A stretch of 64,000 nt of DNA, from positions 62,001 through 126,000 of the forward strand of contig NZ_CDBI01000074.1 of assembly GCF_000820025.1 (NCBI RefSeq), in the 5' to 3' direction. The notes beneath the pieces were generated by a model, which saw only the letters and a program-made list of their open reading frames with translations, had not been told where the DNA came from and did not search any database. Below are positions 57,145 through 64,000 of the stretch, in pieces. A program made the position numbers and the translations under genes. Position 1 is the first letter of the stretch. The number at the start of each line of letters is the position of its first letter. The stretch comes from Aeromonas popoffii (GTDB taxonomy: Bacteria; Pseudomonadota; Gammaproteobacteria; Enterobacterales; Aeromonadaceae).

Positions 57145-57951
57145 TTGTTTATCAATGGAGTATCGACAGACCTCTTGTCCGCCAGGGATCGTGGGCTGGC
57201 ATACGGGGATGGTCATTTCACCACCATGCTGATCAAGCATGGTCAGGTTGTCTGGTGGTCGGCTCATCTGGCTCGCCTGCAGCAGGCCAGTGCCAGACTC
57301 GGGTTTGCCGAGATGGACTGGTCAATCCTGACCCGCGAGGTGGCGCAGCTTGCCGCCGGTCAGACGCAAGCTGTCGCCAAGGTGATGCTGACCCGTGGCA
57401 TCGGTGGTCGAGGTTATGACGGCAGTGGCTGCCAGACGCCGACCCGGATCGTCTCCCTTGCCGATTACCCGAGCCACTATCAGGGTTGGCAGCAAAACGG
57501 CATTCCACTGCTGGTTTGCCAGCAACGGCTCGGTGATGCCCCCATGCTGGCAGGACTCAAGACCCTGAACCGGCTGGAGCAGGTGTTGCTGAAAAACGAA
57601 CTTGCAGCGCGTTCGGGAGTCGAAGGTATAGTCTTGAACAGTCGTGGATTTCTGGTAGAAGGTGTCAGTGCCAATCTGTTTTGGCGCCGAGGCAAGACGG
57701 TGTTTACACCGGATCTTGCTCACTGCGGTATTGATGGCATCATGCGGCGGCATGTGATGGGAATGCTAAAACAGATGAGTATTGAACTGCGTGTCGTGGA
57801 GGCTCCACTGGAGTCACTGTGGCAGGCCGAAGAGGTATGGCTGACCAATACCCTGATGGGCATAGTGCCGGTGAACGGCATTGGGGATACCCAGTATCCC
57901 AGCCCGGTATTGATCCGCCGTTTACAGGAGCGTTTGGTCATTGAAGTTTAA
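57145..57951 (+). CDS. pabC: aminodeoxychorismate lyase PabC
   Basis: PabC releases p-aminobenzoate from aminodeoxychorismate for folate synthesis. The 268-residue class IV PLP enzyme has DRGLAYGDGHFTT, the PLP Lys in LAGLKTLNRLEQ (about residue 139) and NSRGFLVEGVSANLF. Start is TTG 57145 behind GGAGGGAT; it yields MFINGVSTD, matching E. coli MFLING. An upstream in-frame extension runs into fabF and is rejected. It overlaps mltG by 11 nt. Confidence 0.93.
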   Translation: MFINGVSTDLLSARDRGLAYGDGHFTTMLIKHGQVVWWSAHLARLQQASARLGFAEMDWSILTREVAQLAAGQTQAVAKVMLTRGIGGRGYDGSGCQTPTRIVSLADYPSHYQGWQQNGIPLLVCQQRLGDAPMLAGLKTLNRLEQVLLKNELAARSGVEGIVLNSRGFLVEGVSANLFWRRGKTVFTPDLAHCGIDGIMRRHVMGMLKQMSIELRVVEAPLESLWQAEEVWLTNTLMGIVPVNGIGDTQYPSPVLIRRLQERLVIEV

Positions 57952-58942
57952 TCGGCTTTACACCTTGCTCGCGGGCGCGGCACTGACAGTCGCCGTGGCC
58001 GGGGGCTATGTACATTACAAATGGCAGCAGGTGGAGACGCTCCCCAACAAGGGGCCGACGCGCCTCTTTACCGTCGAGAAGGGCGCCCACGCGGCGCGCC
58101 TGATCGCCGAGCTGGGGGAGGGGGAAACCAGCCCCTGGGCGGTACGCCTTTGGCTGCGAGGCCATCCCGAGCTGGTTGCCATCAAATCTGGCACCTACGA
58201 GATCAAGGAAGGGGCCCCTCTCAAAGAGACCCTCGCTCTGTTCGCCTCCGGCAAGGAGTTTCACTTCAGCCTCACCTTCGTCGAGGGTTCCCGTTTTGAG
58301 GATTGGTTGAAGCAGCTCTCCGGCGCACCTTATCTGGAGCGGCTGACCGTAGAGCAATCTGAAGCTGACCTGGCCCAAGAGCTGGGCATCGAAAATGGGA
58401 AGCTGGAGGGCTGGTTCCTGCCGGAAACCTACGCTTATACCACCCATGCCAGTGACATCTCTATTCTGCGTCGCGCTAATCAGGACATGAAAGCCTTCCT
58501 GCAGCAGAGTTGGGACAAGCGCCAGGCCAATCTGCCCTACAAGACCCCTTATGAGGCGCTGATCATGGCCTCTATCATCGAAAAAGAGACGGGTCAGCCA
58601 GACGAGCGGGCGCAGATCGCCTCCGTGTTCGTCAACCGCCTGCGTCTTGGCATGAAGCTGCAGACAGATCCCACCGTCATCTATGGGGTCAAGGATCGCT
58701 ACGATGGCAATATCCGCCGTAGTGACCTGACAGATGTGAATCCATACAACACCTATGTGATCAACGGCCTGCCACCCACGCCCATCGCCATGCCGGGCAA
58801 GGCCTCCATCGAAGCGGCGCTCAATCCCAAGTCGACCGACTATCTCTATTTTGTCGCCAAGGGGGGCGGTGCCCACTATTTCTCCAAGACCCTCGATGAA
58901 CACAATCGGGCGGTTCGCGAATACATATTGAAGAAGCCCTAA
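57941..58942 (+). CDS. mltG: endolytic murein transglycosylase MltG
   Basis: MltG cuts nascent glycan strands at the inner membrane and ends their growth. The 333-residue product has one N-terminal membrane anchor ([20 protein letters not shown], about residues 7-26), a LysM-like part and the YceG catalytic region: [10 protein letters not shown] and [19 protein letters not shown], with the essential Glu near residue 214. TTG 57941 overlaps the pabC end; CAGGAG at 57925-57930 is the ribosome site. A 1-nt overlap links it to tmk. Confidence 0.94.
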   Translation: MKFNRLYTLLAGAALTVAVAGGYVHYKWQQVETLPNKGPTRLFTVEKGAHAARLIAELGEGETSPWAVRLWLRGHPELVAIKSGTYEIKEGAPLKETLALFASGKEFHFSLTFVEGSRFEDWLKQLSGAPYLERLTVEQSEADLAQELGIENGKLEGWFLPETYAYTTHASDISILRRANQDMKAFLQQSWDKRQANLPYKTPYEALIMASIIEKETGQPDERAQIASVFVNRLRLGMKLQTDPTVIYGVKDRYDGNIRRSDLTDVNPYNTYVINGLPPTPIAMPGKASIEAALNPKSTDYLYFVAKGGGAHYFSKTLDEHNRAVREYILKKP

Positions 58943-59583
58943 TGTCTAAATTTATTGTGATTGAAGGACTGGAAGGGGCAGGGAAGAGCTCCGCGGTGCG
59001 CTATGTTACCGATTATCTGCAACGCCACGGCATAGACCAGATCGAATGCACCCGTGAGCCCGGGGGAACCCCGCTGGCCGAGCGGATGCGCGCCATCGTC
59101 AAGGAAGTTCACGACGAGCGTCTCACCATCGAAGCCGAGTTGCTGCTCATGTATGCCTCCCGGGTGCAGCTGGTCGAGACCCGGATCAAACCGGCACTGG
59201 CTGAAGGACGCTGGGTGGTGGGAGATCGCCACGATCTCTCCTCCCAGGCCTATCAGGGCGGCGGGCGTGGCATTGATGCGGGGCTCATCGGCGCCATCAA
59301 GCTGGCAGTGCTCGGTGACTTCAAGCCGGATCTCACCCTTTATCTCGATATCGATCCCGCTCTTGGTTTGCAGCGTGCCCGTCATCGTGGCGAGCTGGAC
59401 AGGATCGAGCTGGAGCAGATCAGTTTCTTCGAGCGCACGCGCAGCCGTTATCTCGAACTGGCCGCCAAAGATGATTCCATTCGGGTGATCGATGCCGGAC
59501 AAACTCCGGATCAGGTCAAAGCTGCCATTGAGGTTGCACTGGACAATTACTTATCGAACAAGCCTCTATGTATCCCTGGTTGA
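58942..59583 (+). CDS. tmk: thymidylate kinase
   Basis: Tmk phosphorylates dTMP to dTDP for DNA synthesis. The 213-residue product has P-loop [10 protein letters not shown] (residues 8-17), the [16 protein letters not shown] segment with the catalytic Arg-type lid and [16 protein letters not shown] 58942 shares one base with the mltG stop. It overlaps holB by 16 nt, so the three are probably translated in a coupled way. Confidence 0.96.
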   Translation: MSKFIVIEGLEGAGKSSAVRYVTDYLQRHGIDQIECTREPGGTPLAERMRAIVKEVHDERLTIEAELLLMYASRVQLVETRIKPALAEGRWVVGDRHDLSSQAYQGGGRGIDAGLIGAIKLAVLGDFKPDLTLYLDIDPALGLQRARHRGELDRIELEQISFFERTRSRYLELAAKDDSIRVIDAGQTPDQVKAAIEVALDNYLSNKPLCIPG

Positions 59584-60515
59584 TCCCGGATTGGCATGCC
59601 CTGAGTCAGACGGCCCAAGCCGGTCGGCTGGGCCACGCCTGGTTGTTGCTCGGCGATCCCGGGCTTGGCAAGGAGCAGCTTGCTGAACGATTGGCGCGTT
59701 TGCATCTTTGCCAACAACCGGATCGGGGGGAACCCTGCGGCCAGTGTCACTCCTGCCAGCTGTTTGACAAGGGACATCACCCGGATCTTGGTACCCTGCC
59801 TGCTGAGAGCAAGACCATAGGGGTCGAGGCTATACGCGAGATCTGTGCTCGTCTGCAGAACTCGGCCCAGCTCGGTCGGGGTAAGGTGGTGATCATCCCT
59901 GATGCGGAGCGCATGACGGAATCCGCCGCCAACGCCTTGCTGAAAACCTTGGAGGAGCCAGCCGGGGACAGCCTCTTGCTGCTGATTGCCTCTCAGGTTT
60001 CCCGTCTGCTGCCTACCATACTGAGCCGCTGCCACAAGCACGTTTGCCAGTTGCCAACGGAAGGGGAGACGGTGCGCTGGCTGGCCGAACAGGGTCACCA
60101 GGCCACATTGGCCCAGGTACGGATCTGTCAGGGAGCACCGCTACGGGTGTTGCGCTACATAGAAGAGCAGCAAGATGGCAAACGTCGCGAGTTGCTGGGG
60201 AGTTTCGTCTCCCTGTCACTGACCCCGACCCGGGCCACCCATGTCTGCAGCCAGCTGGCGGATGAAACTCAAGTCAGGCTGCACTGGTTGCAGCTGTTTT
60301 TGTGTGATGCAATCAAGACTCAGGCTGGCTGCGGTCATCATCAGCTGGCGATGCCGGATCTGGCGGCCCTCAGCCAGCAGTTGGCCGAGGGCAACTCCAG
60401 CGAAAAATTGCTGGAGGCGGAGCAGCAGCTCGTGGCGCTTAAGGCTGCCTGCCAACCTGGGCAGCTTTCCAATCCCACCATTCATTTGATGAACTGGCTC
60501 AGCCGCTGGTTATAA
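59568..60515 (+). CDS. holB: DNA polymerase III delta' subunit HolB
   Basis: HolB is the clamp-loader delta' subunit. The 315-residue product has a degenerate P-loop ([11 protein letters not shown]), the four-cysteine zinc module [22 protein letters not shown], and [11 protein letters not shown] with the SRC arginine-finger motif. ATG 59568 starts [12 protein letters not shown]. The tmk-holB-tatD run is conserved with E. coli. Confidence 0.94.
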   Translation: MYPWLIPDWHALSQTAQAGRLGHAWLLLGDPGLGKEQLAERLARLHLCQQPDRGEPCGQCHSCQLFDKGHHPDLGTLPAESKTIGVEAIREICARLQNSAQLGRGKVVIIPDAERMTESAANALLKTLEEPAGDSLLLLIASQVSRLLPTILSRCHKHVCQLPTEGETVRWLAEQGHQATLAQVRICQGAPLRVLRYIEEQQDGKRRELLGSFVSLSLTPTRATHVCSQLADETQVRLHWLQLFLCDAIKTQAGCGHHQLAMPDLAALSQQLAEGNSSEKLLEAEQQLVALKAACQPGQLSNPTIHLMNWLSRWL

Positions 60516-60540
60516 ATCTGACAAGACGCAAAGGTTCTTT

Positions 60541-61320
60541 ATGTTACTCGTTGATTCCCATTGCCACCTCGATCGCCTCAGCTATGGCAGCAAGCAGACC
60601 AGCATGGCTGATGTGCTGGCCAAGGCCGCGAAACTGGACGTGGGATATTTTCTCTGTGTCAGTGTGACTCAGGCACAGTTCCCGATCATGCTCGAGGCGA
60701 TCGCTCCTTATCCCCAGGTGTTTGCTTCCTGTGGTGTGCATCCGCTCAATCAGGAACCCGGTGTTGATGCGGCGTTATTACTGACGCAGGGCGCAGATGA
60801 CAGAGTGGTGGCCATAGGGGAAACCGGGCTCGACTACTTCTACTCGCCAGAGAACAAGGAGGTGCAACAAGCCTCTTTCCGCGAACACATCCGCGTCGCT
60901 CGCGCCTTGAACAAGCCGCTGATCATTCACACCCGTGATGCCCAGCAAGATACCCTGCAGATCATGCGTGAGGAGGGGGCCGATCAGGTGGGTGGTGTGT
61001 TGCACTGTTTCACCGAGTCCCTCGAGATGGCCCAAGCCGCGATGGCGATGGGCTTTTATATTTCCATTTCCGGCATAGCGACCTTCAAGAATGCATCTGC
61101 ACTGCAAGAAGTGGTCAAGGCATTGCCGTTGGCGCGCTTGCTGGTCGAAACAGACTCTCCCTATCTTGCTCCTGTTCCTCATCGGGGGAGGGAGAACGAG
61201 CCCGCCTTTGTCCGAGATGTTGCTCAGTTCGTTGCCGACCTTCGCCAGATCTCGCTGGCCGAGCTGGCGGATGCGACGAGCCAAAACTTCTTCGAGCTGT
61301 TCAAGCTGGCAAAAAAGTAA
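60541..61320 (+). CDS. TatD family metal-dependent DNase (YcfH-type)
   Basis: A 259-residue TatD-family hydrolase. Metal ligands are visible in DSHCHLDRL (residues 5-13), GETGLDYFY, HTRDAQQD, HCFTES and ETDSPYLAP. E. coli has a close paralog, YcfH, at this place after holB, so this is the YcfH-type member rather than TatD itself. Closed by a terminator at 61324, after which synteny with E. coli ends. Confidence 0.93.
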   Translation: MLLVDSHCHLDRLSYGSKQTSMADVLAKAAKLDVGYFLCVSVTQAQFPIMLEAIAPYPQVFASCGVHPLNQEPGVDAALLLTQGADDRVVAIGETGLDYFYSPENKEVQQASFREHIRVARALNKPLIIHTRDAQQDTLQIMREEGADQVGGVLHCFTESLEMAQAAMAMGFYISISGIATFKNASALQEVVKALPLARLLVETDSPYLAPVPHRGRENEPAFVRDVAQFVADLRQISLAELADATSQNFFELFKLAKK

Positions 61321-61323
61321 ACG

Positions 61324-61352
61324 AAGAGGCCCCGGATAATGGGGCCTCTTTA
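61324..61352 (+). terminator. terminator ending the fab-tmk-holB-tatD unit
   Basis: 10-bp stem AAGAGGCCCC / GGGGCCTCTT, 7-nt loop, T-rich tail. Confidence 0.92.
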
Positions 61353-61596
61353 TTTCAAATAATCAGCATCCTTTCCCTCGACAGTATTACCAATGCCATC
61401 TGTTATCTCTCACTGACATGAATATCAGCCTATTATAAGCAGGCTTATTCAAGACGATGCTAGGCAGGAGAACATGGAGGTTCAATGAGGTTTAATTCAG
61501 GATCTTTTAAGTATCGATAATATTCATTATCGATACTTGATGTCTAGGGTGGATCCTGTAAGATCCATTTAAACTTTATATGAATCAAAGCGTTCT
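61353..61596. other. AT-rich gap before the recombinase gene
   Basis: 244 nt, clearly more AT-rich than the flanks. It holds the palindromic site at 61509-61538 and a second small inverted repeat (TGGATC/GATCCA, 61550-61567). No gene is seen. Confidence 0.6.
61509..61538. repeat. perfect 13-bp inverted repeat with dif-like 11-6-11 layout
   Basis: Arms AAGTATCGATAAT / ATTATCGATACTT with a 4-nt centre. Read as a Xer-type site it is AGTATCGATAA, TATTCA, TTATCGATACT: 11-bp arms ending ATAA and starting TTAT around a 6-bp core, the geometry of dif. Each arm matches about 6 of 11 dif positions. It lies 59 nt upstream of a tyrosine recombinase. It may be its recombination site or an operator. Confidence 0.55.
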
Positions 61597-62625
61597 GTGG
61601 CATATCCAACCCTATCCGGCTCGGCATACCAATCACTGCAAACCGTCTTCGATGCCCAGCTAAATTCTCGGGCACGCCGCTTTTTGCGCGGTGCAAAAGC
61701 GGATTCCACCCTCAATGCCTATCAGGCTGATACCCGTATTTTTGTCTTCTGGTGCCTATTGCACGGGCTGGATCCGCTGCAAACTACCCATCACGACATC
61801 ATGAACTTTCTGGCTGATCAGGCCGACGGGGTATTGGCTGACTGGGTATGGCTGGATAAAGAGGAGGGCAAAGGGGAACTGCGCAACGGCGAACCTCGAA
61901 AACCTGCAACCTTGGTGAGACGTCTGGCGGGGATCCGCTATGCCTTCAAGCAGAAGGGCATCCATCCCATGCCGACCGAACATGCCGAAATCAAGGAGAT
62001 GATGCGCGGTATTGTCAGGTTGGGGGATAACCGCAAACGCAAAACTGGCGCCCTGACGCTGCAACCATTGACTCAGGTGCTGGATGGCATCGACACTACT
62101 GCTCTGGCGGGCCTGCGCGATCATACCCTGCTGCTCTTGATGTTCAGTGGCGCCTTGCGCCGCTCGGAAGCGGCCCGAATTGAAGTAAGCGATCTCGATT
62201 TTGTGGGGCAGGGGATCCGCCTTCGCCTCAAACCGAGCAAGCATCAGCTCCATGAAACCGAGATAGCCCTGATCCCTGGCAAGCACTATTGTCCCGTGTC
62301 GGCACTGCAGAACTGGCTGCGCAAAAGCCGGATCAGCGACGGGCCGCTGTTTCGGCGGATGAACCGCTGGGGTCAACTCATGACAGAACCACTCGGTCCC
62401 CAGGGTATCAACCTGATGATCAAGCGCCGAACCGGTCAAACCATCGACGATCTCTACGTCAGTGGCCACAGCCTGCGACGAGGATTCATTACCTCGGCAG
62501 TCACCGCTGGCAAGCCCATGAACAAGATCATCGAGGTGACTCGCCACAAGGACATGCGTACCCTGCAGGAGTATTTCGATGATGCCCACAAATTCTCCGA
62601 TCATGCGCTGGATGGCTTGTTGTAA
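61597..62625 (+). CDS. tyrosine recombinase / integrase
   Basis: A 342-residue tyrosine recombinase. N-terminal SAM-like core-binding region (residues about 20-125, STLNAYQADTRIFVFWCLLH). The catalytic domain has Arg188 (SGALRRSEAARIE), Lys near 215, H291-x-x-R294 (SGHSLRRGF), His317 (TRHKDMRTLQ) and nucleophile Tyr326 (QEYFD), so the enzyme looks active. Length and layout are those of chromosomal or phage integrases of XerD/Int type. Start GTG 61597 is uncertain: no clear ribosome site precedes it, and the ATG at 61580 is in another frame. The neighbouring palindrome and phage-like genes suggest it belongs to a mobile element. Confidence 0.88.
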   Translation: MAYPTLSGSAYQSLQTVFDAQLNSRARRFLRGAKADSTLNAYQADTRIFVFWCLLHGLDPLQTTHHDIMNFLADQADGVLADWVWLDKEEGKGELRNGEPRKPATLVRRLAGIRYAFKQKGIHPMPTEHAEIKEMMRGIVRLGDNRKRKTGALTLQPLTQVLDGIDTTALAGLRDHTLLLLMFSGALRRSEAARIEVSDLDFVGQGIRLRLKPSKHQLHETEIALIPGKHYCPVSALQNWLRKSRISDGPLFRRMNRWGQLMTEPLGPQGINLMIKRRTGQTIDDLYVSGHSLRRGFITSAVTAGKPMNKIIEVTRHKDMRTLQEYFDDAHKFSDHALDGLL

Positions 62626-62635
62626 CAGATACTCC

Positions 62636-62661
62636 GCGCAACTGTACAGATTACGTTAAAT
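62636..62661 (+). other. dif-like sequence, candidate Xer attachment site
   Basis: The stretch has GCGCA (62636-62640), TGTA (62643-62646) and TTACGTTAAAT (62651-62661). E. coli dif, recalled, has GCGCA, TGTA and TTATGTTAAAT in the same order. The XerD-side arm matches 10 of 11; the centre is one base longer and the rest of the XerC arm differs. It overlaps the start codon of the next gene. Function as attL/attP is inference. Confidence 0.45.
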
Positions 62662-63064
62662 GAAGACTCAAACTACGCCGCGCTGGAATAAGCCAGCTTT
62701 TGATGGTTTGAAGAGCATGGACAGAGCAATAACCAAAAACTTCATTTTTCGCTGGTTTGAATGCGGATTTAACAAGGAAGAAACCGCAAAACTATGTTTT
62801 GTTTCTGTGATGGAGGTCACATTGTGGGATGAGGGAAAAGAGATTCCCGCGATATGTAAACGGGTCATGAGGATGGCAGCAGGAAGGGAACTCCCCTCAA
62901 TTTTCGAGCGGTACTGGCATGGATGGAGAATGTCTGGATACCACCTCATCACTCCGGCGGGTTCACAGATGACCCGGCAAAGGCTGGAGCTGATCGACAT
63001 GATGGGCGCAGAAACCTTCAAGCGGTGGCAGTCGCCAAGGAAGAAATACCGGTATTACAGGTAA
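62660..63064 (+). CDS. DUF3653-like phage protein
   Basis: A 134-residue basic protein. The central part (LCFVSVMEVTLWDEGKE, then IPAICKRVMRMAAGRELPS and WHGWRMSGYHL) resembles DUF3653 phage proteins, known to me mainly from Vibrio filamentous phages. The first half (ITKNFIFRWFECGFNKEETAKL) looks like a helix-turn-helix, so DNA binding is possible. No signal or membrane segment. The ATG has no evident ribosome site and lies within the dif-like sequence. Codon use is more AT-rich than in core genes. Family assignment is from memory and needs a profile search. Confidence 0.6.
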   Translation: MKTQTTPRWNKPAFDGLKSMDRAITKNFIFRWFECGFNKEETAKLCFVSVMEVTLWDEGKEIPAICKRVMRMAAGRELPSIFERYWHGWRMSGYHLITPAGSQMTRQRLELIDMMGAETFKRWQSPRKKYRYYR

Positions 63065-63254
63065 TAGCCTAGGAGCGCTAAGGCGTTTACCTACCTCAAA
63101 ACGCCGGAAGCCTTAAAAGCCGGTTTGGCAGGAGGAAGGGGGATCCCGACTCTGGTCTAGATGGGCGTGTTTCGGCGCCTGGCTACGTCATTTTCTCTTA
63201 ACGTAGTGGGGCGCCTTGTAGGGGCTACCGCCCCTGTTCTCTGATGACCATACA
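63065..63254. other. hairpin-rich non-coding stretch, candidate phage origin or att region
   Basis: About 190 nt between two convergent genes. One large hairpin: GGCGCC (63174-63179) and CTACGT (63183-63188) pair with ACGTAG (63201-63206) and GGCGCC (63210-63215), each separated by TGG. A smaller one: AGGGGC / GCCCCT at 63220-63235. Such structure is typical of single-stranded phage intergenic regions, but could also be convergent terminators. Confidence 0.5.
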
Positions 63255-63869
63255 TCAGTGCCATTGCGGATTGGCCTTGTAGAGCTCGCGAGCGTAATCA
63301 CGAAGGGCGAGAGTGCTAGTCCACTCGTATGGTACGTGCTCAGGGCCTTCTGACATCTTGGCGAGGCGTTCCAAAAGCTGCAACATGAACAGATACGAAT
63401 AGCCACCATCATAGTCCGCAAACTTCAGAAAACGCTTCATGAGTTGCAAATGTCCCTTGTAATCGGAGAGCAACGGCATATAGACCGCCCAAGCCTGCTC
63501 TGCCGTGGACAATGCAGGATCCGGCAAATCTTGCTCTGCCGTAGACAATGCAGGATCAGGCAAATCTTGCTTTGGCTCCGGCAAGGGAAGTGCAACCTGT
63601 TTCTCTGCATCACCGCGTTCTGGGGTGGACTGCACGTTTACGTGCTCTGGTGCAGGCTTAATGACGGTGACTTTTTCAATCTTGTTGAAGTGCCACGCCA
63701 GATAACGCACGGCTAGAGCGGTGCGGATTTCAATGGCCATGTGGCCTTTCTCCATGCGGTTGATGGTGTTCCGCGCAACGCCCAGCTCATCGGCCATGCG
63801 CTGCTGTGACCAGTCCAGCACCCGGCGAAAATCCCTCAACTCCTCGGCGTTCAAGTTCAAGCTGTCCAT
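63255..63869 (-). CDS. XRE-family helix-turn-helix repressor with tandem linker repeat
   Basis: A 204-residue regulator. The N-terminal 65 residues hold a Cro/CI-type helix-turn-helix (WSQQRMADELGVARNTINRM, about residues 19-38). A Pro-rich linker carries two copies of a 12-residue unit (AEQDLPDPALST type, about residues 100-123) encoded by a 36-bp tandem repeat. The C-terminal 80 residues are helical and unassigned. ATG 63867-63869 has AGGGGGAGA upstream. Its promoter is bracketed by two identical palindromes, so self-repression is likely. Position resembles RstR-type repressors of filamentous phages, transcribed away from the replication genes. Confidence 0.8.
   Translation of the reverse strand: MDSLNLNAEELRDFRRVLDWSQQRMADELGVARNTINRMEKGHMAIEIRTALAVRYLAWHFNKIEKVTVIKPAPEHVNVQSTPERGDAEKQVALPLPEPKQDLPDPALSTAEQDLPDPALSTAEQAWAVYMPLLSDYKGHLQLMKRFLKFADYDGGYSYLFMLQLLERLAKMSEGPEHVPYEWTSTLALRDYARELYKANPQWH
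63498..63569 (-). repeat. 36-bp tandem repeat, two copies, in the repressor linker
   Basis: Units 63498-63533 and 63534-63569 differ at two bases. Each encodes 12 residues of the Pro/Asp-rich linker. Being a multiple of three, copy-number change would lengthen or shorten the linker without breaking the frame. Confidence 0.9.
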
Positions 63870-63886
63870 ACTCTCCCCCTAGAAAG

Positions 63887-63903
63887 TGCAACATCATGTT
63901 GCA
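63887..63903. promoter_or_regulatory. 17-bp palindromic operator, copy 1
   Basis: TGCAACATCATGTTGCA, a perfect 8-1-8 palindrome, 18 nt upstream of the repressor start codon and at the predicted transcription start. Identical to the site at 63934. Confidence 0.8.
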
Positions 63904-63910
63904 TATCTTG

Positions 63911-63938
63911 AGTATAGAATGACCAACATTAAATGCAA
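63911..63938 (-). promoter_or_regulatory. predicted promoter of the XRE repressor
   Basis: Minus strand TTGCAT (63933-63938), 16 nt, TATACT (63911-63916). The -35 box overlaps operator copy 2 and the start point falls at operator copy 1, which would give tight autoregulation. Confidence 0.65.
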
Positions 63939-63950
63939 CATCATGTTGCA
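63934..63950. promoter_or_regulatory. 17-bp palindromic operator, copy 2
   Basis: Second identical TGCAACATCATGTTGCA, centre 47 bp from copy 1. It overlaps the repressor's -35 and probably also controls a divergent gene beyond the window. Confidence 0.8.
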
Positions 63951-64000
63951 CATTCTTTTTGCATGTCAGTGTTTTGGCTACGGGCCGAGAGAAAGCTACA

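Overview
The window is high-GC gammaproteobacterial chromosome. Gene content, gene order and protein similarity to Escherichia coli and Vibrio point to Aeromonas; this is inferred from recalled families, not from a search. Most of it is core housekeeping DNA in blocks that match E. coli gene order. No tRNA, rRNA, CRISPR array or insertion sequence was recognised.

Layout. 1-500: 5' end of hisG on the minus strand with its attenuator and a leader peptide holding six consecutive His codons. 0.66-8.2 kb: a small orphan gene, then yoaA-tsaB-slp-alpha/beta hydrolase-fadD-rnd. 8.2-16.6 kb: a solute-binding protein, a DksA-like protein, dusC, ybaN-apt, dnaX-ybaB and a YjiH-type membrane protein. 17-23.9 kb: a LuxR-type regulator, a CBS-domain protein, hrpA broken by a +1-type frameshift at a six-A run, and a LysM-like protein. 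24-32 kb: rplY, an MBL hydrolase, selU-selD, an acyltransferase, rlmI, a chemoreceptor and acyP. 32-40 kb: gst, metG | mrp, udk-dcd, pitA. 40.5-46.4 kb: rne | rluC-HAD | yceF.

46.4-50.9 kb interrupts the yceF|yceD junction found in E. coli. It holds mdtL-yidZ, a START-like exported protein, and 1.3 kb without an intact gene in which a decayed HPr-like reading frame can be traced. From 50.9 kb the lipid cluster resumes: yceD-rpmF-plsX-fabH-fabD-fabG, acpP, fabF-pabC-mltG-tmk-holB-tatD. It links ribosome supply, phospholipid and fatty-acid synthesis, folate, murein and DNA replication.

61.3-64 kb is accessory and runs off the window. It contains a perfect inverted repeat with dif-like 11-6-11 geometry, a tyrosine recombinase with all catalytic residues, and a second sequence resembling the XerC/XerD dif site. 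These are followed by a small DUF3653-like phage protein, a hairpin-rich non-coding stretch, and a minus-strand XRE repressor whose promoter is bracketed by two identical 17-bp palindromes. I read this as the left end of an integrated phage-like element, possibly a filamentous phage that uses Xer recombination. It is the most interesting part of the window.
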